This document shows, in pieces, positions 54,662 through 62,893 of a stretch of 64,000 nt of DNA. Both the position numbers and the translations under genes were made by a program. Position 1 is the stretch's first letter. Every line of letters begins with the position of its first letter. Source of the DNA: Acidobacteriota bacterium (GTDB lineage Bacteria; Acidobacteriota; Blastocatellia; Pyrinomonadales; Pyrinomonadaceae); contig JADJBB010000025.1 of NCBI GenBank assembly GCA_016703965.1, forward strand, positions 1 to 64,000, read 5' to 3'. The notes beneath the pieces were generated by a model. It searched no databases and was not told where the DNA came from. It worked only from the letters and a program-made list of their open reading frames with translations.

Positions 54662-54919
54662 ATGGAATTAGTTCCGCCACCTCCATGTGAATGGATACCG
54701 TGTGGGGCCTTAGCCATAAATCATGTCGTGCCCGGACCTCGCGATCTCACCCCGATAAAACATCCGCTTGGCTTCGAGATTGTCGATAACCCCAGGCACC
54801 GCGATCTTTGCTCCTCTCATTTCGCGGAGTTGGCCATTCGGTATTCCCTCACGTCCACTTTCGAACTAGGTCAATGCCCCGACTGCCATCTGGCGCCGCC
54901 CCTGCCTAACGGTTCCTAA
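54662..54919 (+). CDS. Doubtful small hypothetical protein
   Basis: An 85-residue frame with six Cys residues and Pro-rich ends (MELVPPPPCEWIPCG, CPDCHLAPPLPNGS). GGGGAAG lies just before the ATG, and a perfect inverted repeat lies 49 bases upstream. No family is recognised. It may be spurious in this region of gene remnants. Confidence 0.3.
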   Translation: MELVPPPPCEWIPCGALAINHVVPGPRDLTPIKHPLGFEIVDNPRHRDLCSSHFAELAIRYSLTSTFELGQCPDCHLAPPLPNGS

Positions 54920-54943
54920 CCTGTTTTTGACTTGGAATCATTC

Positions 54944-55153
54944 ACTGCTCCAGCATACATTGGCGGCGAATTATATTTCGGTGGATGCTATGAAGCCGGC
55001 AGTTCATATGAACATTTCAGCCGGGCAAAATATCGGTGAAGTGTGACGGGCGGCATGCTGCTCGAAACGAGGATCGGCCCGGTCTTTCTCGGCGGAAGTT
55101 TTGCCGATGGTGATCGCAAAAAAATCTATTTTTCCCTAGGGCGCGTTTTTTGA
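54944..55153 (+). pseudogene. 3' remnant of a patatin-type outer-membrane phospholipase gene
   Basis: A single frame reads YIGGELYFGGCYEAGSSYEHFSRAKYR, then an in-frame TGA near 55037. It continues GGMLLETRIGPVFLGGSFADGDR and KIYFSLGRVF before a final stop. That is the last barrel strands of a patatin-like phospholipase with a BamA-type C-terminus. The rest of the gene is gone. It overlaps the end of the opposing DUF389 gene by 18 bases. Confidence 0.7.
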
Positions 55154-56923
55154 TTCAGAACCCGCTGCTGGAGCAGTATCAACTCTGCTGCTTACTCGGA
55201 ACTCCATTTTTGTCTTATCGGCAGGCTGTTCCGTTTCTTGAAAGCTAACCCTGTCCCGCGAAACCTGCCATCTTTCTTCTAGATACCCAGCAACCGCCTC
55301 GTTACGTTCAGTGGCAATCTTCTGCGTTTCGTCCTTTCTCCGATTTGCGGCGACCGTCATTATGAGAGTGGCATTTTCGCGCATTACGCGGCCGGCAAAG
55401 TCGAGCTGTAGCATCCCCAAGATCGGAAGGGAAGAACTTTTGGCGGGAAACTCTATAAAACCGAGATTGGTCGGAATTCGTTCCATACTAACTGTGGCAC
55501 TTTGATCACCTAGATCTGCCCGAACTTTATCGATCACTTCAGGTTTTGGGACCGGTGGGATCGCCGTCTCGCAGAGGTAGGTCATTTTGAGGTGAAGCGA
55601 ATTTGTCCCGTCCGTAATTACCTGGCGGCTGATCAGCCTAGCGTCCGGCGGTAATTGCATATCGCTCATTGATCTGTCGATCTGCCGCCAGAGGCCTGCC
55701 TGAAGTTCGCCTAGGGTAGGTGTAGCGGGTTTTCTGTCGCGTAGCCGAGTCAGAACAGATGTCGTCGGAATTTCAGTCAGATTGAGATTTAACGATTCGA
55801 TCGGCCGCTTAAGCTGCGATGCAAGCAATTGAATGAATTTCGCTTTTTCGTTCGGAGTGTACGGTTCGTCGTCGAAAACACGGAGATCGATATTTAGCTT
55901 CTCTTCCGTTTCCAGAATGGTGAGTTGATCCACCGAACTTCTCACCACGCCGTTCGACTTCGTTTGAAGCTGCTGTTTCCACAGGTCGAGAATATCTTTT
56001 CTTAGCACATTGTCCCGTCGCTTCAGAGCGATTTCCTTTTGCAGTTGGCTGAACGACTGGGTAAGCGGAATAAGGATTGCGATCAGCGGTATCAGGATCA
56101 TTACAAACCGGACGCCGAGGCTCCGAATTTCGCGTGCCTTTTCAAGGGCTGGGAAGCGAGCAATAAAGCGGAGAATCATCGAACTCTCCGGATCGTTGTG
56201 CTCCCATTCTTCGGCGCGTTCTTTCACGTTGGACGTACTTACCTGAACGATCAGAAAAATGACCATTGCGGTGAAAGTTATCGCGACTAGATTGGTCAAA
56301 AACAACAGGCCACCACCGGAAGCAATCCGCCAGCCAGTCGCTGTATCCAAGGTCATAATGAGGCCCAGGCCGTAACCCGCAACGCATAGCGGTGGCATCA
56401 GGGCGACGGCGATGGCCACGCCAGGGATAGACGTGGCCACGCCTTTTACGTCACGGCAAACCGCGATCGATCCGACAGCACCGGACAGCAATGCGATAAA
56501 GAGGTCTAGTGTGTTTGGTTGAGTACGAGCGGCGATTTCATTCGTCATTTCTCGGAAAGGCAGAAGTGCCACGAGAAATACCGCAAAGAGAACGGCGAGT
56601 AAACAGCTTAAAATAATCTTTGCGAGCGCACGCAAAGCCAGGATCATATCCCCAGAGGCCAATGACAATCCGGCTGCGAGGATCGGGCCCATCAGCGGTG
56701 AGATAAGCATTGCCCCAATGATCACCGCCGGCGAATTCATAACGAGTCCGAGCGTTGCGATCCCAGCCGAGAATAAGATCTGGAGCCAGTAAATTAGATC
56801 ATAAAGCGTCGCCCCACGCGAAAGTTCAATATACAGGTTGGATTTACGATCGGCTTCCACGCCCAAAGCCTTGGCGATGCGAGAGCGAAAGTCGACAAGT
56901 TTCCTAAGCAAGTTATAATTCAT
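55136..56923 (-). CDS. DUF389 membrane protein with OmpA-like C-terminal region
   Basis: The 595-residue protein has about six membrane segments (about residues 45-300). These include the DUF389 hallmark NSPAVIIGAMLISPLMGPILAAG, AVGSIAVCRDVKGVATSIPGVAIAVALMPPLCVAGYG and LFLTNLVAITFTAMVIF. A long soluble part follows. It ends with an OmpA-like stretch (ATERNEAVAGYLEERWQVSRDRV). The role is unknown. ATG 56923 begins near the conserved part; the frame extends 31 codons upstream without homology. The stop lies inside the patatin remnant of the other strand. Confidence 0.85.
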   Translation of the reverse strand: MNYNLLRKLVDFRSRIAKALGVEADRKSNLYIELSRGATLYDLIYWLQILFSAGIATLGLVMNSPAVIIGAMLISPLMGPILAAGLSLASGDMILALRALAKIILSCLLAVLFAVFLVALLPFREMTNEIAARTQPNTLDLFIALLSGAVGSIAVCRDVKGVATSIPGVAIAVALMPPLCVAGYGLGLIMTLDTATGWRIASGGGLLFLTNLVAITFTAMVIFLIVQVSTSNVKERAEEWEHNDPESSMILRFIARFPALEKAREIRSLGVRFVMILIPLIAILIPLTQSFSQLQKEIALKRRDNVLRKDILDLWKQQLQTKSNGVVRSSVDQLTILETEEKLNIDLRVFDDEPYTPNEKAKFIQLLASQLKRPIESLNLNLTEIPTTSVLTRLRDRKPATPTLGELQAGLWRQIDRSMSDMQLPPDARLISRQVITDGTNSLHLKMTYLCETAIPPVPKPEVIDKVRADLGDQSATVSMERIPTNLGFIEFPAKSSSLPILGMLQLDFAGRVMRENATLIMTVAANRRKDETQKIATERNEAVAGYLEERWQVSRDRVSFQETEQPADKTKMEFRVSSRVDTAPAAGSESKNAP

Positions 56924-57041
56924 CGTGGCCCAACTTCTTTCCGATTCGAGTTCTGGATCGTGATTTCTTATTATGCCATAGTGCCAGATCCTAACGGCCC
57001 GCATTGATATAGCCATGATTGGCTGAGTACTTAATTAGAAT

Positions 57042-57710
57042 ATGAATTCGCCTAAACCAATTATGGTTCCTCTGGATTTTGAAATGGTCGAGCCGAGTGA
57101 ACAAGCACGACGGGCCGATGAATTTTTCAAGCTGCTAAACCGACGCCGAACCGTCCGTGCTTATTCTGACCAGGACGTGCCGATAGAGTTGATAGAACGA
57201 GCCATCGCGACTGCCGGGACGGCTCCGTCGGGCGCGAATATGCAGCCGTGGCGGTTTGTCGTTGTGCAAGATGCGGAAATTAAGCGGAAGATCCGCGAGG
57301 CGGCGGAAAAGGAAGAATATGAGAGCTATCACGGCCGCATGAGCGAAAAATGGCTGCGTCGGCTGGCGGTGCTCGGCACGGACGAGCACAAGCCGTTTCT
57401 CGAGACAGCACCGTATCTTATTGTTGTTTTCCGTATCACTACCGTTGTCGAAGACGGCGAGACCGAACCGACATATTACTCGCAGGAATCGGTCGGCATC
57501 GCCGTCGGAATGCTCCTCGCCGCCCTCCACAACATCGGCCTCGCCACCCTGACGCATACGCCGTCGCCGATGAAGTTTTTGCAGGAGATTCTCGAACGAC
57601 CGAATAATGAAGTGCCGTTCGTGTTGATCCCAGTGGGTTATCCGGCCGACAATGCCGTTGTTCCGGACATTAAGAGAAAAACGCTCGAACATATAATGCA
57701 GGTGGTTTGA
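57042..57710 (+). CDS. Nitroreductase-fold protein, iodotyrosine-deiodinase-like
   Basis: The 222-residue FMN-binding protein has RRRTVRAYSDQDVP, TAGTAPSGANMQPWRFVVV and a late GLATLTHTPSPM. The lid carries Glu92, Tyr96 and Lys117, with spacings E-x3-Y and Y-x20-K. That is the exact pattern of the substrate-binding triad of iodotyrosine deiodinases. Such enzymes reductively dehalogenate halotyrosines; bacterial members may act on related halophenols. The start is at 57042, divergent from the DUF389 gene. Confidence 0.88.
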   Translation: MNSPKPIMVPLDFEMVEPSEQARRADEFFKLLNRRRTVRAYSDQDVPIELIERAIATAGTAPSGANMQPWRFVVVQDAEIKRKIREAAEKEEYESYHGRMSEKWLRRLAVLGTDEHKPFLETAPYLIVVFRITTVVEDGETEPTYYSQESVGIAVGMLLAALHNIGLATLTHTPSPMKFLQEILERPNNEVPFVLIPVGYPADNAVVPDIKRKTLEHIMQVV

Positions 57711-57820
57711 TCTGCGTATCTCTCTCGGCTGATATTTAGCGATGCGTTGCAGAAAATGCAGTCGCTTCATTTTTTGTCCCCAACAATTATGACCGAGATG
57801 GTAGTTTGTGTAGAAATGAC

Positions 57821-57837
57821 CTAAGAGGGTATCTTAG
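57821..57837. promoter_or_regulatory. Inverted repeat upstream of the sensor kinase gene
   Basis: CTAAGA-GGGTA-TCTTAG is a perfect six-base inverted repeat with a five-base centre, 27 bases before the kinase ATG. It could bind the NarL-type partner regulator; this is inference. Confidence 0.4.
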
Positions 57838-57863
57838 AGTCGATCTATCCACCCACCTATAAC

Positions 57864-58904
57864 ATGAAGGTTGTCCTGTCGCAATTTAGAGAATACTCCT
57901 TTTCCCTGAGATATTTGACTGCGCTTGTTCTAGTAATATTCGCATCATTCGCGACAAACGGACTATGGTTGCTGGTTGACCGGCCCATCAGCACACCGCT
58001 TTTTTTGGCAGCTATTCTTGTTAGTTCATGGTTAGGGGGGATACGCGTTGGAATATTTGCTTCAATAATTTCCGGATTAGTGATTGATTATTATTATTTT
58101 CAACCTTTTAGTGCCTTTGGTTTCGGGCGGGAAGAGATTATCAGACTTATATTATTTCAAGCGGAAGGATCGTTGATGTGCTGGCTAATTGAAAAGGTTA
58201 GGACAGCTTCCGAGGAAATCAGGTATTCGCGCGAAGAACTTAGAGATCTGACTCAACACCTACAGTCGCTTCGCGAAACTGAACAAAAGCGTATTGCCTT
58301 GGAGATCCATGACGACTTGGGCCAATCTTTAACTAGATTAAAAATGGACGTACACGTTCTAAATCGTCGATTAGGCACCCTTGACCGGAAAGAAGCCTTT
58401 GATGAGGTTCCAGACACCCTCAGCAGCTTTAGTGGACGGATCGATGACGCAATTGATTCGGTGCGTAGGATAGCGTCGGACTTGCGACCATTAATGCTGG
58501 ATGACCTGGGCCTTGTCGCCGCCTGCGAATGGCAGGCAAGCGAGTTTGCGAGGACCACCGGTATAACATGCGACTTTAGATCCGATATCGCGGAGTTGGA
58601 TATGGGGCCAGATTCGAACACGGCCATTTTTCGGATCTTCCAAGAGGCTTTGACAAATATCGCACGTCACTCGGGAGCAAAAAAGGCTTCGATCAATTTT
58701 ACCGGTGCGAATACTAGTATCGTGATTACTATTGCCGACAACGGGAGAGGTATTAGGAGTCATGGTAAGAAGAACACTCAAGGTTTAGGACACGTGGGGA
58801 TGCGTGAAAGAACGCGGGTTTTAGGTGGCCAACTCACCATTAGCAATGGCCCGTTAGGTGGAACTGTCGTTGAATTGTATATACCGCGGGTCGTGGCTGA
58901 CTAA
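57864..58904 (+). CDS. NarL-type sensor histidine kinase with DUF4118-like membrane domain
   Basis: The 346-residue kinase has about four membrane helices (about 15-110; DUF4118-like IYYFQPFSAFGFGR region) and no large periplasmic sensor. A coiled linker leads to the HisKA_3 dimerisation helix with phospho-acceptor His149 (RIALEIHDDLGQSLTRLKMD). The HATPase has ADNGRGI and GLGHVGMRERTRVLGG. It should phosphorylate the adjacent response regulator, whose start is 15 bases downstream. The signal is unknown. Confidence 0.92.
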   Translation: MKVVLSQFREYSFSLRYLTALVLVIFASFATNGLWLLVDRPISTPLFLAAILVSSWLGGIRVGIFASIISGLVIDYYYFQPFSAFGFGREEIIRLILFQAEGSLMCWLIEKVRTASEEIRYSREELRDLTQHLQSLRETEQKRIALEIHDDLGQSLTRLKMDVHVLNRRLGTLDRKEAFDEVPDTLSSFSGRIDDAIDSVRRIASDLRPLMLDDLGLVAACEWQASEFARTTGITCDFRSDIAELDMGPDSNTAIFRIFQEALTNIARHSGAKKASINFTGANTSIVITIADNGRGIRSHGKKNTQGLGHVGMRERTRVLGGQLTISNGPLGGTVVELYIPRVVAD

Positions 58905-58918
58905 ATACCCAAACGAAA

Positions 58919-59545
58919 ATGAAAGTTATAATAGCGGACGATCACGTAATTTTAAGAGAAGGTATTAGGCAGATACTTGATTGCGAATCCGACATCGAAG
59001 TCGTAGGCGAGGCCTCGGATGGAGCCGAACTCTTCAAGCTAATTCTCGAAAACAAGGTTGATGTAATCGTCCTCGATATTACAATGCCGGGGCAGAGCGG
59101 GCTTGAGATCCTGAAAGATGTCACCCGTTTGTATCCCAAAACTCCTGTAATCATGCTAAGTATGCATCGCAGTGATCAATACGCCCTGAGATCATTCCGG
59201 GCAGGAGCCTCCGGCTACCTCACAAAGCAAGCTGCTTCGGATGAACTTGTCGCTGCGATTCGAACCGCCCACAGGGGCGAGAAATATGTCAATTCCGAGG
59301 TTGCTGGCATTTTTGCCAATTTTTTCAAAAAAGGTGAGCCCGCAGAACTTCATGCCTTACTGTCCGATCGGGAACTCGAGGTTTTTCGCTTGATTGCCTT
59401 AGGCATTGGCTTGAGCCAAATTGGCCAACAGATGAACCTGAGTGTGAAAACGATTAGTACTTATCGCTCCAGAATAATGGAAAAAACGGGATTCCTTAGC
59501 AACGCCGATATTACCCGATATTCAATCGAAAATAAGTTGAGCTAG
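58919..59545 (+). CDS. NarL/FixJ-family response regulator
   Basis: The 208-residue regulator has a receiver with ADDH, phospho-acceptor Asp53 (VIVLDITMPGQ) and Lys in LTKQAA, then a LuxR-type helix-turn-helix (about 145-205; LSDRELEVFRLIALGIGLSQIGQQMNLSVKTISTYRSRIMEKTG). It is surely the partner of the kinase just upstream. Inverted repeats before the kinase gene, 60 bases after this gene, and near 54600 are candidate targets. Confidence 0.93.
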   Translation: MKVIIADDHVILREGIRQILDCESDIEVVGEASDGAELFKLILENKVDVIVLDITMPGQSGLEILKDVTRLYPKTPVIMLSMHRSDQYALRSFRAGASGYLTKQAASDELVAAIRTAHRGEKYVNSEVAGIFANFFKKGEPAELHALLSDRELEVFRLIALGIGLSQIGQQMNLSVKTISTYRSRIMEKTGFLSNADITRYSIENKLS

Positions 59546-59604
59546 TGATATCCCAGATGTCCATCTGAGAACCCGCACATACCTTCCATTTCCCCTACCA
59601 TCAT

Positions 59605-59620
59605 GTAGGAAATCTCCTAC
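59605..59620. promoter_or_regulatory. Inverted repeat upstream of the polysaccharide deacetylase gene
   Basis: GTAGGA-AATC-TCCTAC is a perfect six-base repeat with a four-base centre, 145 bases before the deacetylase ATG and 60 after the regulator gene. It resembles a LuxR-type dimer site. Confidence 0.45.
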
Positions 59621-59764
59621 GTTCAACTTCGCAAAATCCTATCTGTATATAAGAACTATCCGATTGTAAAGATTTGTAAAGACGCCTACCTTATAGAGGA
59701 TTCAAGCCCGAGATATTAGTAAGACGTCTGAACGGCTTAGAAAGTCTCAAAAAAATTAAAAAAA

Positions 59765-60547
59765 ATGCGTTCACAGATCCTGATACTCAGTTTACACAGG
59801 GTAGGATATCCGCCTGCGAATGCGACACACCGTAATCTTTTTACGACGCCGCGTTTACTTACCTTCCTGCTAAGGTTCCTTAAGCTATTAGGGTTTCGAT
59901 TCGCGACGCTAAAAGACGGGCTATCTGCTACCGATGGCAAAATTGCCATAATTACGTTTGACGATGGGTATGAAGATAATTTCACACTTGGACTTCCTGT
60001 CCTTCAGAAATTCAATGCTCCGGCCACAGTTTTTGTTATTACAGGGGATGTCGGGGCAAGAAACTTAAGTTGGGATGAAGCAGGAGAAAAACTGCCCGCG
60101 GATTTCATGTCATGGAATGAATTGAAGAAGCTACGAGAATGTGGATGGGAAATAGGTAGTCACGCACATAGTCACATTCACCTTGCAGAGCACCCTCGTA
60201 GAGTGCAGACGGATGCCATAACCAGGTCCATAAATGAAATCAAAGAAAATCTCGGTGAGACTACCGTTTCTTTCGCATACCCGTATGGAAGCTATGATCA
60301 AGTTACGTTAGAGGTTCTCGATGAAGCAGGTATTGAGGCAGCAGTCACTATTATGCCATCCACTAGCAGAAAACATCCTCTGGATGAGAACCCGTTAGAG
60401 TTAAGTCGAGTATCGATCGGCGGACGAAATCTTCATCACTATTTTAAGTCTATGGTTCGTATTCTCAGAGCGACCGGAATTTCCTCCTTATTACCTGTTC
60501 CTAAATTGGCCGAGCCGTCGTCGAACTCGGTAGCCGTTACCGATTAA
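59765..60547 (+). CDS. Polysaccharide deacetylase (NodB/CE4)
   Basis: The 260-residue CE4 enzyme removes N-acetyl groups from glycans. The NodB domain shows ITFDDGYEDNF (catalytic and metal Asp), GSHAHSHIHL (metal histidines), FAYPYGSYD and an ALSRV-type end. No signal peptide is evident, so it may act in the cytoplasm or in capsule synthesis. It overlaps the end of the convergent methyltransferase gene by 11 bases. Confidence 0.88.
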   Translation: MRSQILILSLHRVGYPPANATHRNLFTTPRLLTFLLRFLKLLGFRFATLKDGLSATDGKIAIITFDDGYEDNFTLGLPVLQKFNAPATVFVITGDVGARNLSWDEAGEKLPADFMSWNELKKLRECGWEIGSHAHSHIHLAEHPRRVQTDAITRSINEIKENLGETTVSFAYPYGSYDQVTLEVLDEAGIEAAVTIMPSTSRKHPLDENPLELSRVSIGGRNLHHYFKSMVRILRATGISSLLPVPKLAEPSSNSVAVTD

Positions 60548-61391
60548 CGGTCGGGCAACAAGTCAGAACATAATGCCGCGAGAGAAAAGAGCGAAACTGG
60601 AATACAGGCTGCCGTAGCGGATCGGGCGTTGAGACAGCGCTTGCAAGCAGTTCAAAAACGAAAAGCGGGAAACCAACCACGATCCACAACCAGTCACCGG
60701 ACAACACCGGAACATACTCAATCGTATTAACCGTAAAGCCTGCATCTCCTAAGATTCTAATTAGATTTTGCGCGGGCAATATCTTCCAGGTAGGGATACC
60801 GGAAACACTCCTGAAAGGATATTGGGTGAACCGTCCCGAAAGTAAATACAGCAGTCGATCCTTCGCCGTGAGCAGGTTATCGTTGGTGACAATTAGGTCG
60901 CCATCATCGGAGATAATTCGTCGGATGGCTTTAAAAAAAGAAAGCGTGTTATCAAATTCCATCACACCGCTGATGCATGTAACGACGTCAAATTGCCCCT
61001 CTAATGTTTTCGGTTGAGCCCCGTCAAGTTCGATAAAGGAATGAGAAAATGATTCCTTCGGCTGATCCAAGTCAGCGCCGGTCAAAATCCAGTCTGGAAA
61101 ACAATCGTGCGTCGCATCCAAAAATTCACCATTTCCGCAGGGTATGTCCAAGAGCCGACTTGGGGCCTCTGCCTTTTTGTTTGTTAGAAGTAATTCAATT
61201 ATTTTGCGATTGACACCCTTCGATGTATTACCCCTCGGTATGGCTGCTAATTTTTCAGATTGGTTCTTCACACGAGCATTATCGCACCATTCGCTCCGAC
61301 CAAATAGTCCCGAAATTCGTACGCCATAGAGACTCTTCTGAGCTAATTTGCATTTTGGCGATGAATAAAACCGACAGACTTCCACAGCCAA
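60537..61391 (-). CDS. Class I SAM-dependent methyltransferase
   Basis: The conserved fold starts near residue 70 with LLDIPCGNGEFLDA (motif I), TGADLDQP, FDVVTCISGVMEF, and IVTNDNLL. A long hydrophobic stretch near the end (WLWIVVGFPLFVFELLAS) may touch the membrane. The first 45 residues from the TTG at 61391 are doubtful; a GTG inside (VKNQSEKLAAIPRGN) is another candidate start. Substrate unknown. The neighbouring deacetylase suggests glycan or exopolysaccharide context. Confidence 0.78.
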   Translation of the reverse strand: MAVEVCRFYSSPKCKLAQKSLYGVRISGLFGRSEWCDNARVKNQSEKLAAIPRGNTSKGVNRKIIELLLTNKKAEAPSRLLDIPCGNGEFLDATHDCFPDWILTGADLDQPKESFSHSFIELDGAQPKTLEGQFDVVTCISGVMEFDNTLSFFKAIRRIISDDGDLIVTNDNLLTAKDRLLYLLSGRFTQYPFRSVSGIPTWKILPAQNLIRILGDAGFTVNTIEYVPVLSGDWLWIVVGFPLFVFELLASAVSTPDPLRQPVFQFRSFLSRHYVLTCCPTVNR

Positions 61392-61396
61392 CTTCG

Positions 61397-61552
61397 TTAG
61401 GAAAGATCTAAAGTTGCATTTGAACCCATGTTACGGTGTTGGTATGCATTGATCCAAAGTCGGCGGTGAGCTTCCAGGCTTTTTACAAAGGCCGCAAATT
61501 CGGCAATATCCTTTTTATCGATGATTCGAGATTTGCACTGAACGGAATTAAA
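61397..61552 (-). pseudogene. 3' remnant of an unknown gene
   Basis: A 51-residue frame with strongly protein-like content (KKDIAEFAAFVKSLEAHRRL, WINAYQHRNMGSNATLDLS) has no usable start codon. It ends six bases before the methyltransferase frame on the same strand. It is probably the tail of a lost gene. The rest of the 61392-61698 gap shows nothing recognisable. Confidence 0.35.
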
Positions 61553-61698
61553 TCAGCTTAATGATATCAAGTGAAACGGAGGGCAGAACGTATGTACCCG
61601 GACGTGGTTAGGAAGTCCCCCGAATATGATCGGCTGCACGCCCAGCTAAGCACTTGCTGTGAGATAATGGGGTCGTTATCGATTTGTGCGTTGGACTG

Positions 61699-62790
61699 AT
61701 GGGCATTTCCGAATTACAACACTCTCAACAAAACAACATTGCGGTTGAAAGGGCTCGGCATATAGTGTCGCTGAAAGGATGGAATTCTACCTCGTACCAA
61801 ATTCTCAATCCCGGCATACGACGATGGTTCTCCCAGTCGGGAGATGCGGTAACGGGCTATGTCACAACTAGACGAGCTTGGGTCGTCGTAGGTGCACCGG
61901 TTTGTACGATTGAGCGGTTGAAGGAGGTTGTGTCTGAATTTGAAAGCGAGGCAGCACGCGACAATATGCGAGTTTGCTATCTTTGCGCCGAAGCGAGGCT
62001 GGAGGCGGTTTTTTCAAACTCGACAACCCACGCCAAAGTGCTTTTGGGTGCTCAGCCGGTGTGGAACCCCCAAAACTGGGCGGTATGCGTGTCCAAAAAC
62101 AGGTCGCTTCGCAAGCAGCTTAACCGGGCACACAACAAAAACGTATTCGTTACCGAATGGTCGGCGGAACGGGCATTTGCAAACACAGAGTTGCTCAATT
62201 GTTTACATGAGTGGCTTAAAGGGAAGGGGCTACCACCGATGCACTTTATGGTTGAGCCGGAAACGCTAAGCCGCTTATTCGACCGACGGATATTTGTAGC
62301 CGAACGCGATGGAGCAGTAGTCGGTTTTGTGATGCTTTCACCGGTTCCGATGCGAAACGGTTGGCTCTTTGAACAATACGTGCATAGTCCCGACTCGCCA
62401 AACGGAACGGTCGAATTGATGATCGACGCGGCTATGAGGGCATTGTCTAATGGTCAAAGCGAATATGCGACTCTCGGACTGTCACCGCTCTCAACCAGAG
62501 CTGAGATAGAACCATTTAGAAATCCCGTATGGCTTAGCCTCCTGCTCACATGGATTCGTGCTCACGGACGGAGATTCTACAATTTTGAAGGGCTTGATTC
62601 TTTTAAGGCGAAATTTCGCCCGGAGAGATGGGAGCCTGTATTTGCTATATCCAATGAGCCGCGGCTTTCGCCCTCCACTCTGTATGCGATTGCGTCCGCA
62701 TTCAGCAGAAATGCTCCAATACGACTTTTTTTAGGCGGATTGCGGCGAGCAGTTAGAAGTGAGATCCGTTGGCTAATCCAGAAATTGTAA
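61699..62790 (+). CDS. DUF2156/LPG-synthase-C-like protein (GNAT-fold acyltransferase-like)
   Basis: The 363-residue protein resembles the cytosolic domain of MprF-type lysyl-phosphatidylglycerol synthases. It has GDAVTGYVTTRRAWVVVGAPVC near the N-terminus, a central SKNRSLRKQLNRAHNK, HEWLKGKGLPPMHFMVEPE, RIFVAERDGAVVGFVML, and a late FYNFEGLDSFKAKFRPERWEPVF. No membrane domain is attached. In that family this domain moves an aminoacyl group from tRNA to lipid; here the acceptor is unknown. ATG 61699 is chosen; the frame opens five codons earlier. Confidence 0.8.
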   Translation: MGISELQHSQQNNIAVERARHIVSLKGWNSTSYQILNPGIRRWFSQSGDAVTGYVTTRRAWVVVGAPVCTIERLKEVVSEFESEAARDNMRVCYLCAEARLEAVFSNSTTHAKVLLGAQPVWNPQNWAVCVSKNRSLRKQLNRAHNKNVFVTEWSAERAFANTELLNCLHEWLKGKGLPPMHFMVEPETLSRLFDRRIFVAERDGAVVGFVMLSPVPMRNGWLFEQYVHSPDSPNGTVELMIDAAMRALSNGQSEYATLGLSPLSTRAEIEPFRNPVWLSLLLTWIRAHGRRFYNFEGLDSFKAKFRPERWEPVFAISNEPRLSPSTLYAIASAFSRNAPIRLFLGGLRRAVRSEIRWLIQKL

Positions 62791-62893
62791 AATCGGGAAG
62801 GGTGAATACCAGGAACTCGGAAGAAGGGAACAGATCGCTGCCTTTCGAAAAGTCCTTTGGAAAATCTTCGTTTGGTATTAGGTCCGTCTGTCG

